A stretch of 35,132 bases of DNA from Rhodoplanes elegans (GTDB lineage Bacteria; Pseudomonadota; Alphaproteobacteria; Rhizobiales; Xanthobacteraceae): positions 1 through 35,132 of the forward strand of contig NZ_NHSK01000135.1 of the NCBI RefSeq assembly GCF_016653355.1, given 5' to 3'. The notes under the pieces were generated by a model. The model saw only the letters and a list, made by a program, of their open reading frames with translations. It made no database searches and had not been told where the DNA came from. Position numbers and translations under genes: made by a program. Of the stretch, positions 1 to 8,569 are shown piece after piece; position 1 is the first letter of the stretch, and every line of letters begins with the position of its first letter.

Positions 1-1
1 C

Positions 2-1228
2 TGGTACTTGGTCACCGGATCGCCCGAGATGCCGGCCCAACCGCTCGCCGAGCGGCTCGCCCGCCTGCATGCCGGCAAGAGCGGCGAGACCGACCAGAAC
101 GCCGCCATGGCCGCCATGGTGCCGAAGGTCGAGGCGCATCTGCGCAGCAATCCCGAGGACGGCCGCGGCTGGGCCGTGCTGGCGCCCGCCTACATGCGGC
201 TCGAGCGCTTCGACGACGCCGTGAAGGCGTACCGCAATGCCATCCGGCTCCTCGGCGAGACCGGCGACCGGGTGGCCGATCTCGGCGAGGCGCTGACCGG
301 CCAGGCCGGCGGCACCGTCACGCCGGCCGCCAAGGCGCAGTTCGAGCGCGCCCTGGTGATCGACCGCGAGCATGTCTCCGCCGCCTATTACCTCGGCCTC
401 GCCGCCCAGCAGGCCGGGCGGCCCGACGAGGCGCGCACGATCTGGCAGGGGCTCCTGGCGCGGGCGCCGGCCGACGCGCCGTGGGCGGGGTTCGTCAAGA
501 CGGCGCTGTCGCAGCTCGATCGCGGCAGCGTCGCGGCGCCGGGCGGCGTCCCCGACGACGTGCCGCAGGCCCTGACCGAGGACCAGAAGGCGATGGTGCG
601 TGGCATGCTCGCCCAGCTCGCCGCCCGCCTCGAGAAGGACGGCTCCGACGTCGACGGCTGGCTGCGGCTGATCCGCTCCCACATGGTGATGCGCGAGACC
701 GACAAGGCCCGCGCCGCGCTCGCCGAGGCGCGCCGGGCGCTCGCCGACATGCCGGACCGGCTGGTGCGGCTGGAGGCCGAGGCGAAGCCCTACCGGCTCG
801 ATGCCGGCGTTTCGACCGCGCCGGCGGCATCGGCCGGCCCGCGCGTCGCCGCGCCGGCGCAGGGGACCGGCATCGCGCTGCCGTCGCTGCCGGCCCCCGC
901 CCGGTCCGGCGCGCCCGCGGGTGCCTCCGGTCCGGCTGGCGGCGAGCAGTCGGCCTCGGCCGGCGCCGACTACGACGAGACCATGCGGGGCCTGATCGAT
1001 CGCCTCGCCAAGAAGCTCGCGGCCGACGGCAGCGACGTCGACGGCTGGCTGCGCCTGGTGCGCACCCACATCGCGCTCGGCGAGCGCGACCGCGCGACCG
1101 CCGCCGCCGCCGACGCGCGAAAGGCGCTCGCCGGCGCGCCCGAGAAAATCGCCCGCATCGATGCCGTCGCGAAGGAACTCGGGCTGCCCGAGCCGCGACC
1201 CGCGTCCGGTTCCGGAGTCGTGCAATGA
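2..1228 (+). CDS. ccmI: Cytochrome c maturation protein CcmI (CycH), 5' partial
   Basis: The reading frame is open from the first bases of the window, so the membrane-anchored N-terminus lies outside. What remains is the periplasmic TPR part, which in this family holds apocytochrome c and hands it to the CcmF/CcmH haem ligase. It begins with a [18 protein letters not shown]-like stretch typical of CcmI, followed by TPR-like helices ([22 protein letters not shown]). Two similar segments follow, at about 569-799 and 953-1189, each with [11 protein letters not shown] and an ARxAL tail; they look like an internal duplication separated by an Ala/Pro-rich linker. The stop overlaps the ccmE start (ATGA), so the two are translationally coupled. 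Family assignment is firm because of the ccmE-ccmF-ccmH neighbours. Confidence 0.93.
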   Translation, partial: WYLVTGSPEMPAQPLAERLARLHAGKSGETDQNAAMAAMVPKVEAHLRSNPEDGRGWAVLAPAYMRLERFDDAVKAYRNAIRLLGETGDRVADLGEALTGQAGGTVTPAAKAQFERALVIDREHVSAAYYLGLAAQQAGRPDEARTIWQGLLARAPADAPWAGFVKTALSQLDRGSVAAPGGVPDDVPQALTEDQKAMVRGMLAQLAARLEKDGSDVDGWLRLIRSHMVMRETDKARAALAEARRALADMPDRLVRLEAEAKPYRLDAGVSTAPAASAGPRVAAPAQGTGIALPSLPAPARSGAPAGASGPAGGEQSASAGADYDETMRGLIDRLAKKLAADGSDVDGWLRLVRTHIALGERDRATAAAADARKALAGAPEKIARIDAVAKELGLPEPRPASGSGVVQ

Positions 1229-1749
1229 CCCGCAAGCAGCGTCGTTTCGCCCTGATAGCCGGCAGTGTCGCCGTCCTGGCCGTGGCGGTTGGCCTCATCC
1301 TCAACGCGCTCACCGACTCGATCGTGTTCTTCAACTCGCCGACCGACGTGGTGGAGAAGAAGGTGCAGCCCGGCACGCGGCTGCGTATCGGCGGCCTCGT
1401 CGCCCCCGGCTCGGTGGAGCGCGGCGAGAATCTGGCGGTGCGCTTCCAGGTGACCGACGGCGCCAACACGATCGCGGTCGCCTACAAGGGTATCTTACCG
1501 GATCTGTTCCGCGAAGGGCAGGGCGTGATCGCCGAGGGCGTGCTCGACGGCGCCGGCGTCAAGGCCGACAGCGTGCTCGCCAAGCACGACGAGAAGTACA
1601 TGCCGCGCGAGGTCGCCGACGCGCTGAAGAAGCAGGGCCACTGGCAGGCCGACTACGACAAGGGCAAGGCCCCCGCCGCCGCGCCGGCCGCGGCACCCGG
1701 CCCGCAGTCGTCGGTGGCGCCCGCCGCCACGGGAGCCGCGACGCGATGA
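1225..1749 (+). CDS. ccmE: Cytochrome c maturation haem chaperone CcmE (CycJ)
   Basis: A 174-residue periplasmic haem chaperone with one N-terminal membrane anchor (about residues 9-30) and an OB-fold domain. The haem-binding motif [10 protein letters not shown] is present: His121 is the residue that binds haem covalently in the family and Tyr125 is the conserved axial ligand. It receives haem from CcmC and passes it to CcmF. The C-terminal tail is Ala/Pro-rich and of low complexity, as often in alphaproteobacterial CcmE. The start ATG overlaps the ccmI stop and the stop overlaps the ccmF start (both ATGA), so the three genes form one coupled operon. Confidence 0.96.
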   Translation: MTRKQRRFALIAGSVAVLAVAVGLILNALTDSIVFFNSPTDVVEKKVQPGTRLRIGGLVAPGSVERGENLAVRFQVTDGANTIAVAYKGILPDLFREGQGVIAEGVLDGAGVKADSVLAKHDEKYMPREVADALKKQGHWQADYDKGKAPAAAPAAAPGPQSSVAPAATGAATR

Positions 1750-3725
1750 TCCCGGAGCTCGGCCACTACGCTCTCGTCCTGGCGCTGGCGCTGGCGCTCG
1801 CCCAGGCCATCGTGCCGCTGATCGGCGTGCGCACCGGCGACGACGCCCTGATGGCGGTGGCGAAGCCGACCGCGCTGGTGCAGTTCGGGTTCGTCGCGCT
1901 CTCCTTCGCGGCGCTGACCGCGAGCTACGTCGTCTCCGACTTCTCGGTCGAGAACGTCGCGGCGAACTCGCACTCCACCATGCCGCTCGTCTACAAGTTC
2001 ACGAGCGTCTGGGGGAACCACGAGGGCTCGATGCTCCTGTGGGTGCTGATCCTCGCGCTGTTCGGGGCGATGCTCGCGGCGCTCGGCCGCAACGTGCCGG
2101 CCGTACTGCACGCCGCCGTGCTCTCCGTCCAGGCAATCGTCGCGATCGCCTTCTATCTTTTCATCCTGATCACCTCGAACCCGTTCGCGCGGCTCGCCCA
2201 GCCGCCCTTCGAGGGCCGCGACCTCAACCCGATCCTCCAGGACATCGGTCTCGCGATCCATCCGCCGCTTCTGTACGTCGGCTATGTCGGCTTCTCGGTC
2301 GCCTTCTCGTTCGCGGCCGGCGCGCTGCTGATCGGCCGCATCGACGCGGCGTGGGCGCGCTTCGTGCGGCCGTGGATCCTGATCGCCTGGATCTTCCTCA
2401 CGCTCGGCATCGCGATGGGCTCGTACTGGGCCTATTACGAGCTCGGCTGGGGCGGCTGGTGGTTCTGGGATCCGGTCGAGAACGCCTCGCTGATGCCGTG
2501 GCTCGCCGGCACGGCGCTCCTCCACTCCGCGCTGGTGATGGAGAAGCGCGACGCCCTGAAGGTGTGGACCATCCTGCTCGCCATCCTCACCTTCTCGCTG
2601 TCGCTGATGGGCACGTTCCTGGTCCGCTCGGGCGTGCTCACCTCGGTGCACTCCTTCGCCACCGATCCGACCCGCGGCGTGTTCATCCTCGGCATCCTGG
2701 TCGTGTTCATCGGCGGCTCGCTGACGCTGTTCGCCTGGCGCGCCCCGATGCTGCGGCAGGGCGGCCTGTTCGCCCCGGTGTCGCGCGAGGGCTCGCTGGT
2801 CTTCAACAACCTGTTTCTCACGACCGCCTGCGCGACCGTGTTCGTCGGAACGCTGTACCCGCTGGCCCTGGAGGCGCTGACCGGCGCCAAGATCTCGGTC
2901 GGCGCGCCGTTCTTCAACATGACGTTCGGCCCGCTGATGGTGCCGCTCCTGATCGCCGTGCCGTTCGGCCCGCTGCTCGCCTGGAAACGCGGCGACCTCT
3001 TGGGCGTCGCGCAGCGGCTGGTCGCCGCCGCGGCCGCCGCCGTGCTGGCGCTGGTGATCACCTTCGCGGTGCAGGGCGGACCCGTGCTGGCGCCGCTCGG
3101 CATCGGGCTCGCCGTGTTCGTGATCACGGGGGCCGCGACCGACGTCGCCGAGCGCATCGGCCTGTTCCGGCTGCCGGCCGGGACCACTTGGCGACGCGCC
3201 GTCGGCCTGCCGCGCTCGGCCTGGGGCACGGCGCTCGGCCATGCCGGGCTCGGCGTCATGCTGCTCGGCGTCGTCGGCGAGTCGCAGTGGAACATCGAGC
3301 GCATCACGGCGATGAAAGCCGGCGACGTTGCCACTGTCGGCCGCTACGAGCTGGTCTTCGACGGGCTCGACCAGCGCGAGGGCCCGAATTATCGCGAGCT
3401 GTCGGTGCGCTTCTCGGTGCGGGAGGGCGGCGTCAAGATCGCGACGCTGTCGCCCGCCAAGCGCGCCTTCACGCATCGCGAGATGGCGACCACCGAGGCC
3501 GCGCTGATGCGCCACGGCGTCGGCCAGCTCTACGTCTCTCTCGGCGACCTCAACCCGGACGGCTCGGTCGCCGTGCGGGCCTACGACAAGCCGCTGGTGC
3601 TGCTGATCTGGATCGGCACCATCGTGATGTCGATCGGCGGCGGCCTGTCGCTGTCCGACCGGCGCCTGCGCGTCGGCGCACCGCGCCCCTCCAAGGCGAG
3701 GCTCGCCGCCCAGCCGGCGGAGTGA
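1746..3725 (+). CDS. ccmF: Haem lyase subunit CcmF (CycK)
   Basis: A 659-residue polytopic inner-membrane protein, the normal length for CcmF. It carries the tryptophan-rich WWD haem-handling signature ([18 protein letters not shown], from about residue 235), conserved histidines in the periplasmic loops and many hydrophobic segments. With CcmH and CcmI it ligates haem to the CXXCH motif of apocytochromes c in the periplasm. It overlaps ccmE by four bases and is followed five bases later by ccmH. A GGAG at 3719-3722, inside its last codons, serves as ribosome binding site for ccmH. Confidence 0.97.
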   Translation: MIPELGHYALVLALALALAQAIVPLIGVRTGDDALMAVAKPTALVQFGFVALSFAALTASYVVSDFSVENVAANSHSTMPLVYKFTSVWGNHEGSMLLWVLILALFGAMLAALGRNVPAVLHAAVLSVQAIVAIAFYLFILITSNPFARLAQPPFEGRDLNPILQDIGLAIHPPLLYVGYVGFSVAFSFAAGALLIGRIDAAWARFVRPWILIAWIFLTLGIAMGSYWAYYELGWGGWWFWDPVENASLMPWLAGTALLHSALVMEKRDALKVWTILLAILTFSLSLMGTFLVRSGVLTSVHSFATDPTRGVFILGILVVFIGGSLTLFAWRAPMLRQGGLFAPVSREGSLVFNNLFLTTACATVFVGTLYPLALEALTGAKISVGAPFFNMTFGPLMVPLLIAVPFGPLLAWKRGDLLGVAQRLVAAAAAAVLALVITFAVQGGPVLAPLGIGLAVFVITGAATDVAERIGLFRLPAGTTWRRAVGLPRSAWGTALGHAGLGVMLLGVVGESQWNIERITAMKAGDVATVGRYELVFDGLDQREGPNYRELSVRFSVREGGVKIATLSPAKRAFTHREMATTEAALMRHGVGQLYVSLGDLNPDGSVAVRAYDKPLVLLIWIGTIVMSIGGGLSLSDRRLRVGAPRPSKARLAAQPAE

Positions 3726-3730
3726 GCGCG

Positions 3731-4201
3731 ATGAAGAAACTCGTGTCACCGTTTCTGGTCGCGCTCGTCCTCTCTCTCGCCGCCCCGGCGCTCGCCGTGC
3801 AGCCCGACGAGATGCTGAAGGACCCGGCGCAGGAGCAGCGGGCGCGGGACATCTCGCAACATCTGCGCTGTCTGGTTTGCCAGAACCAGTCGATCGACGA
3901 TTCCGACGCCGGGCTCGCCCGCGACCTGCGCCTGCTGGTGCGCGAGCGGATCGAGAAAGGCGACAGCAACAGCCAGGTGATCGACTATCTGGTCGCCCGC
4001 TACGGCGAGTTCGTGCTCCTGAAGCCGCGCTTCTCGTGGCAGAACGCGATCCTGTGGGTCGCGCCCGCCCTGATCCTGCTCGCCGGCGCGATCGGCTTCG
4101 GCGTGATGCTGCACCGCCGCCGCGACGCCGCCGAGCTGGCCGCCACGGCGCCGCTCAGCGACGAGGAGAAGAAGAAGCTCGCCGAGCTGACGAAGGGGTA
4201 G
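3731..4201 (+). CDS. ccmH: Cytochrome c maturation thiol oxidoreductase CcmH (CycL)
   Basis: A 156-residue protein with a signal peptide (hydrophobic core 5-20, likely cut after ALA at 22), a periplasmic domain with the redox motif LRCLVCQNQ (Cys47 and Cys50), and one C-terminal membrane helix (about 107-126). It is the short CcmH/CycL type without a TPR extension; here that role belongs to the separate CcmI. The protein keeps apocytochrome c thiols reduced for haem attachment. It is the last gene of the ccmIEFH operon; no ccmG or ccmABCD is visible, and in rhizobia those usually sit at another locus. Confidence 0.95.
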   Translation: MKKLVSPFLVALVLSLAAPALAVQPDEMLKDPAQEQRARDISQHLRCLVCQNQSIDDSDAGLARDLRLLVRERIEKGDSNSQVIDYLVARYGEFVLLKPRFSWQNAILWVAPALILLAGAIGFGVMLHRRRDAAELAATAPLSDEEKKKLAELTKG

Positions 4202-4209
4202 GTCGCAGC

Positions 4210-4327
4210 CGTAGGGTGGGCAAAGGCGCGCGAGCGCCGTGCCCACGCGGTCGTCAGAGGTGGTAGTCAGAAGCGGTCGTGAGCCGCGCGTGGCGGTCGA
4301 TGGTGGGCCCGCTTCGCTTCGCCCACC
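4210..4327. repeat. Intergenic imperfect inverted repeat (GTAGGGTGGGC...GCCCACC)
   Basis: This is non-coding sequence after ccmH. Outer arms GTGGGC (4216-4221) and GCCCACC (4321-4327) face each other, and inner copies GCCCAC (4241-4246) and GGTGGGC (4302-4308) allow two smaller hairpins. The pattern resembles a repeat I know to be widespread between genes in Bradyrhizobium and relatives; this is recalled, not searched. Confidence 0.65.
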
Positions 4328-4342
4328 CCAGCGCTTCCTCCT

Positions 4343-4459
4343 CGTCATTCCGGAAGCTGCGAAGCGGCTGTCCGGAATCCATAACCCCGGCTGATTTGTT
4401 TCGGAAGCACAGGGTTTATGGGTTCCGGGCTCCGGCCTTCGGCCGGCCCCGGAACGACG
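4343..4459. repeat. Intergenic imperfect palindrome with CGTCATTCCGG ends
   Basis: The outer arms CGTCATTCCGG (4343-4353) and CCGGAACGACG (4449-4459) are complementary except for one base, and an inner pair around 4374-4387 and 4411-4425 is also complementary. This places a long cruciform-like element between the convergent ccmH and corA genes. It shares its end sequence with the elements at 25760-25868 and 29134-29238. Confidence 0.7.
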
Positions 4460-4481
4460 GAGCCCGCGTCTCGGAATCCTG

Positions 4482-5531
4482 CTACAGCCACCCCACCCGG
4501 CGGAACCACCAGAACAGCGCCGAGCAGCTCGCCAGGATGCCGCCGACCACGACGTAGTAGCCCCAGACCCAGTCCAGCTCCGGCATGTGCTTGAAGTTCA
4601 TGCCGTAGATGCCGGCGACCGCGGTCGGCACCGCGAGGATGGCGGCCCACGCCGCGAGCCGCCGGGTGATCACGGTCTGCTGCATCTGTCCGACCATCAG
4701 CCCGGCTTCGAACGCGAAGGCCAGGACCTCGCGCAGCGTGTCGATCTCCGACTGGACGCGCTTGATGTGGTCCGTGACGTCGCGGAACAGCGGCTGCAGG
4801 TTGGGATCGATGGCGGTGAGCTTGGAATGCTCGAGCCGCTGGCAGACGTCGACCAGGGGACCTGCGGCGTTGCGCAGCCGCAGGAGGTCGCGACGCAGCG
4901 TGTAGAGCCGCTCGATCGATTCGGTGCCGAGGCTGTTCTCCAGCACCCGGTCCTCGATCTGCTCGACCTCCTCGGTGATCGCCTCCAGCACCGGGGCGTA
5001 GTTGTCGACGACGAAGTCCAGCACCGAGTAGAGGATGTAGTCCTCGCCCTGGATCAGCATGTCGGGCGAAGCCTCGCAGCGCCGCCGGATGTCGGCATAG
5101 GAGCGCGAGGCGCCGTGCCGCACGCTCACCACGTAGCCGTGGCCGACGAACAGATGCGTCTCGCCGAACGCGACGCGGCCGTCGACCATCTGGGCCGTGC
5201 GGGCGACGACGAACAGCGTGTCGCCGTACTGCTCGAGCTTGGGCTGCTGGTGTGCCTTCTCGGCGTCCTCGATGGCGAGCGGGTGCAGGGCGAACTGGCG
5301 CTGCACGGCGGCGAGAAGCTCGTGGTCGGGCTCGTAGAGGCCGATCCACACGACATGGCCGGGTCGCTGCGCGAAGCTCCCGGCCTCCTCGACCGGGATG
5401 TCGGCGAGGCGCTTTCCGTCGCGATAGACGACGGCGTTGACGAGGCCGTGCACGTCGCCGTCGGGCGGCCGCGGCGCAGTGAGGGCGGCAGTCGCGGGCG
5501 CGTCGCGCCGGTCCGGCAGGGTCTCGGTCAT
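4482..5531 (-). CDS. corA: CorA-family magnesium/divalent cation channel
   Basis: A 349-residue protein with the CorA layout: a long cytoplasmic domain rich in helices (including an EEVEQIEDRVLE segment) and two C-terminal membrane helices. The first helix ends in the selectivity motif YGMNF (Gly310-Met311-Asn312), and the chain ends FRRVGWL, the usual CorA tail. It forms a homopentameric Mg2+ (or Co2+/Ni2+) channel in the inner membrane. It lies on the opposite strand between ccmH and the degP gene, convergent with the ccm operon and divergent from degP. Family certain; metal preference cannot be read from the sequence. Confidence 0.93.
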   Translation of the reverse strand: MTETLPDRRDAPATAALTAPRPPDGDVHGLVNAVVYRDGKRLADIPVEEAGSFAQRPGHVVWIGLYEPDHELLAAVQRQFALHPLAIEDAEKAHQQPKLEQYGDTLFVVARTAQMVDGRVAFGETHLFVGHGYVVSVRHGASRSYADIRRRCEASPDMLIQGEDYILYSVLDFVVDNYAPVLEAITEEVEQIEDRVLENSLGTESIERLYTLRRDLLRLRNAAGPLVDVCQRLEHSKLTAIDPNLQPLFRDVTDHIKRVQSEIDTLREVLAFAFEAGLMVGQMQQTVITRRLAAWAAILAVPTAVAGIYGMNFKHMPELDWVWGYYVVVGGILASCSALFWWFRRVGWL

Positions 5532-5697
5532 GCTCGCTCTCCGCGGCCCGGCCGGGGCGACCGCCGCGACGCGCGCGGCCGGAACGGCGGGCCGCCGATG
5601 TAACCCGGCGGGGCGCCGGCGCCAAGCCGGGGTCCCGGGGAGCCTTCCTGAATCCGTCCAACTGATTGAATTACAGCCACTTTTGCTAGTTTCCCAG

Positions 5698-5741
5698 ATT
5701 ACCGAGTTTTAATCCGGCGGTCAGGACGCGGTAATCCGGCG
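5698..5741. promoter_or_regulatory. Candidate control site between corA and degP
   Basis: TAATCCGGCG occurs twice (5710-5719 and 5732-5741), 22 bases apart, about two helical turns. ATTACCG (5698-5704) and CGGTAAT (5730-5736) form an inverted pair around the first copy. The surrounding 5650-5715 stretch is the most AT-rich part of the divergent spacer, where promoters for corA and degP would be expected. No clean -35/-10 pair was found. Confidence 0.35.
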
Positions 5742-5781
5742 ATCTCCATCTTCTCCGACGACGGTGATGCGGTTCGCGCCG

Positions 5782-5829
5782 CCGAACGAGCCGAACGACG
5801 TGATGCGGAACGACATGACGCCGAACGAC
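5782..5829 (+). repeat. Four CSGAACGAS repeats just upstream of the degP start
   Basis: The units CCGAACGAG (5782), CCGAACGAC (5791), CGGAACGAC (5806) and CCGAACGAC (5821) are spaced 9, 15 and 15 bases apart. If translation began at the GTG at 5764 or ATG at 5767 these would encode PNE/PND/RND/PND peptide units in frame. If it begins at 5848 they lie in the 5' untranslated region and could be a binding or RNA site. With the region back to 5532, this gap holds nothing else I can identify. Confidence 0.4.
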
Positions 5830-5847
5830 CTGAAGATGGAGCCTTCG

Positions 5848-7398
5848 ATGAACGAGACCGAATCCCTGACCGGCAAGATGCGCAGCCTGGTGTCGGCGCG
5901 GCGCCTGGCGCTGCTCGCGACGGTCGGCGCGCTCGGTGCCGGCGTGCTGTTCGTCAATCCCGACTTCGTGCCCGGCAGCCGCCAGGCGGCGCTGCTCGCC
6001 CCCGCCTACGCCCAGAACACCCAGCGCCCCGCCGGATTCGCCGACATCGTCGACAAGGTGAAGCCGGCCGTGATCTCGGTGAAGGTCAAGGTCAGCGAGG
6101 ACCGGCCGCGGGTCGGCACCCGGGGCGAGGATCCGTTCGGCCAGGGCTCGCCCTTCGAGTTCTTCTTCCGCCGCTTCGGCCAGGGCCAGGACGGCATGCC
6201 GGACCAGCCGCAGAACCCGCGCCGCCGGCAGTTCTCGACCGGCCAGGGCTCCGGCTTCTTCATCACGCCGGACGGCTTCGCCGTGACCAACAATCACGTG
6301 GTCGACAAGGCCGACAGCGTCCAGGTGACGACCGACGACGGCAAGACCTACACGGCCAAGGTGATCGGCACCGATCCGCGCACCGACCTCGCGCTGATCA
6401 AGGTCGACGGCCGCACCGACTTCCCCGCCGTCGCGCTCGGCGACAAGGCGCCCCGCATCGGCGACTGGGTGCTGGCGGTCGGCAATCCGTTCGGCCTCGG
6501 CGGCAGCGTCACGGCCGGCATCGTCTCGGCCCGCGGCCGCGACATCGGCGCCGGCCCCTACGACGACTTCCTCCAGATCGACGCGCCGGTGAATCGCGGC
6601 AACTCGGGCGGCCCGAGCTTCGACATGGACGGCAACGTGGTCGGCGTGAACACGGCGATCTTCTCGCCGTCCGGCGGCTCGGTCGGCATCGCCTTCGCGA
6701 TCCCCGCCGACACGGTCCGCACCGTCGTCGCCCAGCTCAAGGACAAGGGCAAGGTGTCGCGCGGCTGGATCGGCGTGCAGATCCAGTCGGTCACCGACGA
6801 CATCGCCGACAGCCTCGGCCTCAAGACCGACCAGGGCGCGCTGGTCGCCGAGCCGCAGTCCGGCAGCCCGGCCGCCAAGGCCGGCATCAAGTCGGGTGAC
6901 GTGATCACGGCCGTCAACGGCGAGCCGGTTAAGGACTCCAAGACCCTCGCCCGCACCATCGGCATGATGGCGCCCGGCGCCACCGTGAAGCTCGACGTCT
7001 TCCGCAACGGCAAGACCGAGACGCTGAACCTGACGCTCGGCGAGCTGCCCAAGGAGCAGCGCCTCGCCTCGCGCGGCGACGGCGACGGCGAGCGCTCCGG
7101 ACGCAGCGGCGACACCAAGGTGCCGCGCCTCGGCCTGACGCTGGCCCCGGCCGGCGCGGTCGCCGGCGGCGGCAGCGAGGGCGTGGTCGTCACCCAGGTC
7201 GACCCCGACGGGGCGGCCGGCGACCGGCTCAAGACCGGCGACGTCATCCTCGACGTCGGCGGCACGACCGTGAACTCCCCGGCCGACGTCCGCAAGGCGC
7301 TCGGCGAAGCCCAGACGGGCGGCAAGAAGACCGTCCTGATGCGCGTCAAGACCGGCCAGAACACCCGCTTCGTCGCGGTGCCGCTGGCCAAGGGCTGA
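5848..7398 (+). CDS. degP: Periplasmic Do-type serine endoprotease (DegP/DegQ family)
   Basis: A 516-residue HtrA-family protease and chaperone. A hydrophobic signal/anchor lies at about 18-37. The trypsin-like domain carries the triad His150 (VTNNHVV), Asp180 (DLALIKVD) and Ser253 (GNSGGPS), followed by PDZ1 (about 285-385) and PDZ2 (about 415-505). The family degrades or refolds misfolded envelope proteins. I chose ATG 5848 because GGAG at 5838-5841 is well placed; GTG 5764 or ATG 5767 would add 28 or 27 residues with PND-type repeats. It follows the ccm operon (with corA inserted) and precedes a two-component pair, a gene order I recall from rhizobia. Confidence 0.93.
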   Translation: MNETESLTGKMRSLVSARRLALLATVGALGAGVLFVNPDFVPGSRQAALLAPAYAQNTQRPAGFADIVDKVKPAVISVKVKVSEDRPRVGTRGEDPFGQGSPFEFFFRRFGQGQDGMPDQPQNPRRRQFSTGQGSGFFITPDGFAVTNNHVVDKADSVQVTTDDGKTYTAKVIGTDPRTDLALIKVDGRTDFPAVALGDKAPRIGDWVLAVGNPFGLGGSVTAGIVSARGRDIGAGPYDDFLQIDAPVNRGNSGGPSFDMDGNVVGVNTAIFSPSGGSVGIAFAIPADTVRTVVAQLKDKGKVSRGWIGVQIQSVTDDIADSLGLKTDQGALVAEPQSGSPAAKAGIKSGDVITAVNGEPVKDSKTLARTIGMMAPGATVKLDVFRNGKTETLNLTLGELPKEQRLASRGDGDGERSGRSGDTKVPRLGLTLAPAGAVAGGGSEGVVVTQVDPDGAAGDRLKTGDVILDVGGTTVNSPADVRKALGEAQTGGKKTVLMRVKTGQNTRFVAVPLAKG

Positions 7399-7460
7399 CC
7401 GCCGCCTCGGGGCGCTGCCGTCGGTCCTCGAGTCGCCCCGGCCCGGCAGCCCCCGAACAC

Positions 7461-7480
7461 GGGACGGTCTCGGCCGTCCC
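7461..7480 (+). terminator. Hairpin downstream of degP
   Basis: GGGACGG (7461-7467) pairs perfectly with CCGTCCC (7474-7480) across a six-base loop, followed by a modest T-rich GTCTGTCTTCC. It lies 63 bases after the degP stop, so a factor-independent terminator of average strength is plausible. Confidence 0.5.
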
Positions 7481-7891
7481 GTCTGTCTTCCCGCCGAGGG
7501 CCGGCTCGCCGGCTCTCGGTTTGCAAAACAAGGCCCGCCGGCCTGCCGGCCGCTGTCCCTCGCGACGAGGACCGGGAGGGGCGCGCCCGTCCCGCCTGCC
7601 ATCTGACGGTTCCGGCATATCCTCGCCCCGCCGGGCTGTCGGAGGAGGGGACGGCGGTCCGCCGTCGTCCCCTTTCCGCTCCGCCCGGCGGCTTGCCGGG
7701 CGATCCGCCCCCGGCGCGGTTGTCATGGCGTCGAGGGCTCGCTACTTCTCCGGATGGAGCCGCCCGTGTCACCCGTGTCCACGTCACCCGTGCTCGTGTC
7801 GCCTTTGTCCGGGTCGCCGATGCAGCGGATGCCGACGGTCGAGGCGCCTCCCGAAGGGACCGCCGGCGGTCCCGAGGCCAAGGTTCACACC
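7481..7891. promoter_or_regulatory. Leader region before the response-regulator gene with an inverted repeat and direct repeats
   Basis: No gene is supported here. GACGGCGG-T-CCGCCGTC (7651-7667) is a perfect 8-bp inverted repeat with one central base. GTCACCCGTG occurs at 7768-7777 and again at 7783-7792, inside a GTGTC/ACCCG low-complexity stretch. In-frame ATGs at 7754, 7820 and 7829 would add a Ser/Pro/Val-rich leader to the regulator, but nothing in that leader resembles a receiver domain. These repeats are candidate sites for autoregulation; this is inference. Confidence 0.35.
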
Positions 7892-8569
7892 ATGCGCCTG
7901 TTGATCATCGAGGACGATCGCGACGCCGCCGACTATCTGGTCAAGGCGCTGCGCGAGGTCGGTCACGTGGCGGATCACGCCGCCGACGGCGAGGAGGGCC
8001 TGGCGCTCGCCAGCCACGAGACCTACGACGTCCTGATCGTCGATCGCATGCTGCCCAAGCGCGACGGCCTCTCGGTCATCGGCGCGCTGCGGGCCAAGGG
8101 CGCTACGGTTCCGGCCCTGATCCTGTCGGCGCTCGGCGCCGTGGACGATCGCGTCAAGGGGCTGCGCGCCGGCGGCGACGACTATCTGGCGAAGCCGTAC
8201 TCGTTCGCCGAGCTGCTCGCCCGAATCGAGATTTTGGCGCGGCGCCACGGCAGCCGCGAGGAGACGGTCTACCGGGTCGGCGATCTCGAGCTCGACCGGC
8301 TGTCGCACCGGGTCACCCGCGGCAAGGAGGAGATCGTCCTGCAGCCGCGCGAGTTCCGTCTGCTCGAATACCTGATGAAGCACGCCGGCCAGGTGGTCAC
8401 CCGCACCATGCTGCTGGAGAACGTGTGGGACTATCACTTCGATCCGCAGACCAACGTGATCGACGTGCACGTCTCGCGCCTGCGCTCGAAGATCGACAAG
8501 GGCTTCGCGCAGCCGCTCCTCCACACGGTCCGCGGGGCCGGATACATGATACGTGACGGCGCTCGCTAA
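7892..8569 (+). CDS. OmpR/PhoP-type two-component response regulator
   Basis: A 225-residue regulator. The receiver domain (1 to about 117) has the acidic pair Asp8/Asp9, phospho-acceptor Asp51 (VDRML) and the conserved Lys in LAKPYSF. The winged-helix DNA-binding domain (about 127-222) ends in DVHVSRLRSKID...GAGYMI, typical of the OmpR family. ATG 7892 starts exactly at the first receiver strand, with AAGG about 9 bases upstream, so it is preferred over upstream ATGs. It overlaps the kinase gene by 17 bases, hence co-translated. Next to degP and a ccm operon, FeuP of rhizobia is one possible relative, but the resemblance is not close enough to name it. Confidence 0.92.
   Translation: MRLLIIEDDRDAADYLVKALREVGHVADHAADGEEGLALASHETYDVLIVDRMLPKRDGLSVIGALRAKGATVPALILSALGAVDDRVKGLRAGGDDYLAKPYSFAELLARIEILARRHGSREETVYRVGDLELDRLSHRVTRGKEEIVLQPREFRLLEYLMKHAGQVVTRTMLLENVWDYHFDPQTNVIDVHVSRLRSKIDKGFAQPLLHTVRGAGYMIRDGAR

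Noticed and set aside
1653-3749. Long open frame antisense to ccmF
   Set aside because: It is rich in Arg, Gln, His and Asp with no hydrophobic pattern, as expected for the shadow of a GC-rich membrane-protein gene.
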